Source: Chitinophaga parva
GTDB taxonomy: Bacteria; Bacteroidota; Bacteroidia; Chitinophagales; Chitinophagaceae
DNA: 64,000 nucleotides
Direction of reading: 5' to 3'
Assembly: GCF_003071345.1 (NCBI RefSeq)
Contig: NZ_QCYK01000003.1
Coordinates: 806,001 to 870,000 of the forward strand
Shown: positions 62,601 through 64,000 of the stretch, one piece after another
How the letters are laid out: each line of letters opens with the position of its first letter
How positions within the stretch are numbered: position 1 is the stretch's first letter
Notes under the pieces: model-generated
The model's input: only the letters and a program-made list of their open reading frames with translations
Databases searched by the model: none
Told to the model about the DNA's origin: nothing
Position numbers and translations under genes: made by a program

Positions 62601-64000
62601 TACTGCCAGCCAGACACTGACCGTACAGGACACCACCCGTCCTTACTTCACAATGGCCATTCCCAAGGACGTAACGGTGAACTGCGATGCCATACCCGCC
62701 CAGGCGGTGCTCACCGCTGCGGATAATTGCAGCGCGGGCAGCAAGGTAACGGTAACGCCTACGGTGTCTGCCAAAACACCTGGTGGATGCGGTAACAACT
62801 ATACCATCACGTATACCTGGACCGCAAAAGATGAATGCGGCAATACCACCGTGGCCAAACAGGTGATCACCGTACAGGATACCACCCGTCCGAAGTTTGA
62901 CATGGCGGTACCTGCCGACGTGACCGTGAATTGCGACGCCATCCCCACCCAGGCCACCATGACCGCTTCGGACAACTGTAGCGCTAAAGCCAATGTGACT
63001 GTAACGCCCACCCAGGCTATAGTGCCCATTGCCGGTGCCTGTGCCAATAACTATAAGATCATCTACACCTGGACGGCAAAAGACGAATGCGGCAACACCG
63101 CCGTGGTAAGCCAGACGGTGACCGTACGGGATACTACCCGCCCCACGTTTGACCTGCCCACGCCGAAAGACATCACGGTGAACTGTGATGCCATCCCGGC
63201 CCAGGCTACTATGACCGCTTCCGACAACTGTAGCGCCAAGGCCAATGTGACCGTAACGCCCAGCCAGGCTACTGTGCCCATTGCCGGTGCCTGTGCCAAT
63301 AATTACAAGCTCATTTACACCTGGACAGCGAAAGACGAATGCGGCAACACCGCCGTGGTAAGCCAGACCATCACCGTGCAGGATACCACCCGTCCCACGT
63401 TTGACCTGCCCACGCCGAAAGATATCACGGTGAACTGTGATGCCATCCCGGCCCAGGCTACACTCACCGCTTCCGACAACTGTAGCGCCAAGGCCAAGGT
63501 AACGGTAACACCGAGCCAGGTGACCCAGGCGATTGCCGGTGCCTGTGTTAACAATTACAGGATCATCTACACCTGGACGGCGAAAGATGAATGTGGCAAC
63601 ACTGCCGTGGTAAGCCAGACCATCACTGTGCAGGATACCACGCGCCCCACCTTCACCACGCCTGCTCCGAAGGATATCACGGTGAACTGTGACGCTATCC
63701 CCACGCAGGCAGATCTTACTGCATCTGATAACTGTAGCGCTGCCGCTAAAGTGAAGATCGTGAAGAGCAGCACCACTACACCCATTGCAGGTGCCTGCGC
63801 CAAAAACTATGTGCTCACCTACATCTGGACGGCTACCGACGAATGTGGTAACAGTGCAGTAGTGAAACAGAACATCACCGTACAGGACACCACCCGTCCC
63901 ACCTTCTCCATGCCTATTCCGAAGGATGTTACGGTGAACTGTGACGCCATCCCGGCACAGGCTACGCTCACGGCTACAGACAATTGTAGTGCGCCTGCCG
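56605..64000 (+). CDS. Giant secreted HYR-repeat protein (adhesin-like; 3' end outside window)
   Basis: From ATG 56605 the frame stays open to the window edge: at least 2,465 residues. Signal peptide MKKFLALLYLVIATFFLGVQ, cut near VSAQ. Residues about 25-130 are Ig-like. About 135-345 look like a beta-sandwich lectin-type module (ETFGNYTDG, GGCGNDIAVDDITFSYCG). Then come PKD- and Ig-like domains to about 1,190 (GTWSLLAPTNG, GSGTYTYQWQ). From 60.24 kb HYR-like repeats take over, each with YTWTAKDECGNTAV, VQDTTRPTF, ITVNCDAIPAQA and DNCSA. Paired cysteines in each unit fit an extracellular protein. Relatives in Bacteroidota end in a type B T9SS domain. Probably a surface adhesin or gliding/biofilm protein. 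Confidence 0.9.
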   Translation, partial: MKKFLALLYLVIATFFLGVQQVSAQSVKLNAPSDVCKGSFATMNIHLTSGTAVTNPTTVWTITKKKAGTTVTSLYGTFNGQTAASSNTDNSTVSVQFNTVDTITFTAKVPYKSGKTTIDTLTATKTIIVHDCSIDVCYGSDNSGTGFTETFGNYTDGIRHQVQAPATISYTFQSGPDGSTTTNVEDNYYCVATSTQQHDGWIKAPDHTSGDYKGAMLVCNSQNQGLAFYTRTITGLCPGAKYNFTAYFMNLNTQAILENTCAGGYMYAGVDFQIIDASTNALLATFPTYDVSMGIPNSTWNLYGGTFKTPPGVTSVKFQMVNRNPGGCGNDIAVDDITFSYCGPKMFTYIDGLKGNTSNSICQNQSVSLTGSVTPVSYFTQPTYYWQDSIAGQPGWNNITIDGSQFIKTNDSTLTVSGDVLQSNGNNSLQYFFRVKVVENGQDPNGTCARFSDPATLTVLPVPMITLDNPEICIGDSVHLVTQKVYSHYKWVINSTPVRYIEGDTSAGVFNAIADKPPVSTTYSVIGTVTFGKGKSCSRQATANVIVDTLPVGNLMPAVANICINTPVTLQANPSNAAYTIRWSTSPADVGTSITVQKSAVGSYSYSDTLFNGVCKISQTAVVNVRPMPTPSVTKDTLKQCNNGTFTLNGSTPATGQMGTWSLLAPTNGAAIAAADLHNPSASVTGLTLGSKVTAVWDIQDTVSTTSCDSSAKVVLWNRPMPTTGVINQTTLTNCAGIFNLTANSGVAGETGTWTIVSNTSGGATGVSIGSPNAASTTVTLSGTRPQTVVLAWTLNNGTCDGAADQVTLNYVAPPTISIDSVTDACASNGSFNLVINGFTGNPTKISLTGTVPGFTAWNKKVVDFTQPLKITLPVSIPTTTAAGTYKFTLTVLNDSTACSGTPITFTVPVKIASVAPTAASASPASICVSGNTTLSVTGGFLGTGAQWKWYAGTCGGTAIGTGATLTVPVTATTTYYVRAEDPAGTCSATACTNTTVTVYASATTAKAGPDQEHCSDPNFKMAADTVITGTGVWTIVSGTPVIDKPNSPTSWVSVPPGTAATLLWTVTNGPCSGGSDQVVLTNRASIANDVISANQKICLGSNANPIVSVGTLSGGSGTYTYQWQSAPKASGPFTNIAGATSAAYNPGAPTDSVFFRRIVTSGACMDTSNTIRILVVNKDPYVVSQRPDSVIQCNTALVYTNYFTQPVFADPYNTPLNITFADVTTGSCPQTMTRTWTATDSCGRKVTAKQTLTIQDTTRPVFNGPLPTDITVNCDAIPAQATLTATDACSTPTVVPTSSTVAIPGATCAKNYKLIYTWTATDACGNKAVYNQTITVQDTTRPVFTGVLPKDITVSCDAVPAQATLTASDNCSGAANVTITPSRTIVPIAGACANNYKIINTWTAKDECGNTATYTQTITVQDVTAPTFDMAAPADVVANCDAIPAPATLTASDNCSAKANVKVVQTSSTKAIPGSTCAKNYILTYIWTATDECGNSTVVKQNITVQDTTRPTFTTAVPKDVTVNCNAIPTQADLAVTDNCSATANVTIKKTSTTTSAPGACGGNYVLTYIWTATDECGNSAVVKQNITVQDTTRPTFTTAVPKDITVNCDAVPIQADMSATDNCTAAANVKIVKTSTTTPIAGACAKNYILTYIWTATDDCGNSAVVKQNITVQDTTRPTFTTAVPANITVNCDAIPAQTSMSATDNCSAAANVTVTTSQTHVAIPGACANNYKLLYTWTAKDECGNTAVVTQTITVQDTTRPTFTTPVPKDITVNCDAVPAQGSMSATDNCSAAANVTITPSQTRVAIPGACANNYKLIYTWTAKDECGNTAVVNQTVTVQDTTRPTFTTPIPANVTVNCDAVPAQIDLSATDNCSAAANVTVTKSVSAKTIGSCANNYAITYTWTAKDECGNTAIAQQVITVRDTTRPKFTMAIPANATVNCDAVPAQADLTVSDNCSPTANITVKKTSVRTNGACANSYTLVYTWTATDECGNVATASQTLTVQDTTRPYFTMAIPKDVTVNCDAIPAQAVLTAADNCSAGSKVTVTPTVSAKTPGGCGNNYTITYTWTAKDECGNTTVAKQVITVQDTTRPKFDMAVPADVTVNCDAIPTQATMTASDNCSAKANVTVTPTQAIVPIAGACANNYKIIYTWTAKDECGNTAVVSQTVTVRDTTRPTFDLPTPKDITVNCDAIPAQATMTASDNCSAKANVTVTPSQATVPIAGACANNYKLIYTWTAKDECGNTAVVSQTITVQDTTRPTFDLPTPKDITVNCDAIPAQATLTASDNCSAKAKVTVTPSQVTQAIAGACVNNYRIIYTWTAKDECGNTAVVSQTITVQDTTRPTFTTPAPKDITVNCDAIPTQADLTASDNCSAAAKVKIVKSSTTTPIAGACAKNYVLTYIWTATDECGNSAVVKQNITVQDTTRPTFSMPIPKDVTVNCDAIPAQATLTATDNCSAPA
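60240..64000 (+). repeat. Tandem HYR-domain coding repeats (15 visible, 246-252 bp period)
   Basis: The GTGAACTGTGATGCC-type segment recurs at about 60417, 60663, 60912, 61170, 61422, 61675, 61927, 62179, 62428, 62674, 62923, 63175, 63427, 63679 and 63931. The last four steps are exactly 252 bases, and neighbouring units there are close to identical in places. The array continues past the window. Confidence 0.9.

Overview
The window reads as a stretch of chromosome from a member of the Bacteroidota, most likely Chitinophagaceae (Chitinophaga-like). The grounds are several promoters of the TTTG/TTG-N19-20-TAnnTTTG type, few Shine-Dalgarno sequences, proteins with a type IX secretion (T9SS) C-terminal domain, TonB-dependent receptors with N-terminal carboxypeptidase-regulatory-like domains, a DUF5686 protein and giant HYR-repeat proteins. 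The genus is inferred from gene content only. I saw no rRNA, tRNA, CRISPR array, phage or transposase.

Region 1 (1-18.2 kb) is an exopolysaccharide/cell-surface glycan locus. A tightly packed plus-strand operon (714-8204) encodes a stand-alone receiver protein, a phosphoglycosyl transferase with a degenerate receiver-like N-domain, two GT2 transferases, an AsnB-type amidotransferase, a GT4 transferase and a SAM methyltransferase. It converges on a minus-strand pair (GT14-like transferase and Wzx-like flippase). Then come a 1,496-residue secreted esterase/beta-helix/PKD protein with a T9SS tail, a hexapeptide acyltransferase with another glycosyltransferase, and an FkbM methyltransferase.

Region 2 (18.2-41.9 kb) is mixed housekeeping and envelope functions: an SpmA-SpmB fusion, YchF, two TonB-dependent receptors without SusD partners, methionine biosynthesis (metX, metZ) around an OsmC protein, a DUF5686 outer-membrane protein, tRNA hydroxylase TrhO, a small orphan efflux-adaptor-like lipoprotein, an OmpR-type two-component system, an ABC-F ATPase and a rhomboid protease.

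Region 3 (42.1-56.2 kb) holds core genes: thrS-infC, a CDF transporter, a class C beta-lactamase-like hydrolase, serA, tilS, etfBA, a bifunctional-nuclease-family protein, ispE, and rplT-rpmI on the opposite strand. The usual thrS-infC-rpmI-rplT order is split by about 10.6 kb here.

Region 4 (56.6-64.0 kb) is one open reading frame that leaves the window: a secreted protein of at least 2,465 residues ending in 15 visible HYR-like repeats of 246-252 bp.

The most unusual signal is a family of intergenic heptanucleotide arrays between about 25.2 and 52.6 kb. They are built from locus-specific 7-mers and several are arranged as inverted pairs. The largest (51.06-51.36 kb) has 16 consecutive heptamers facing three direct repeats that end in the complementary heptamers. 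A second point of interest is an orphan promoter followed by a strong hairpin downstream of ychF (about 20.82-20.94 kb), a candidate small RNA.
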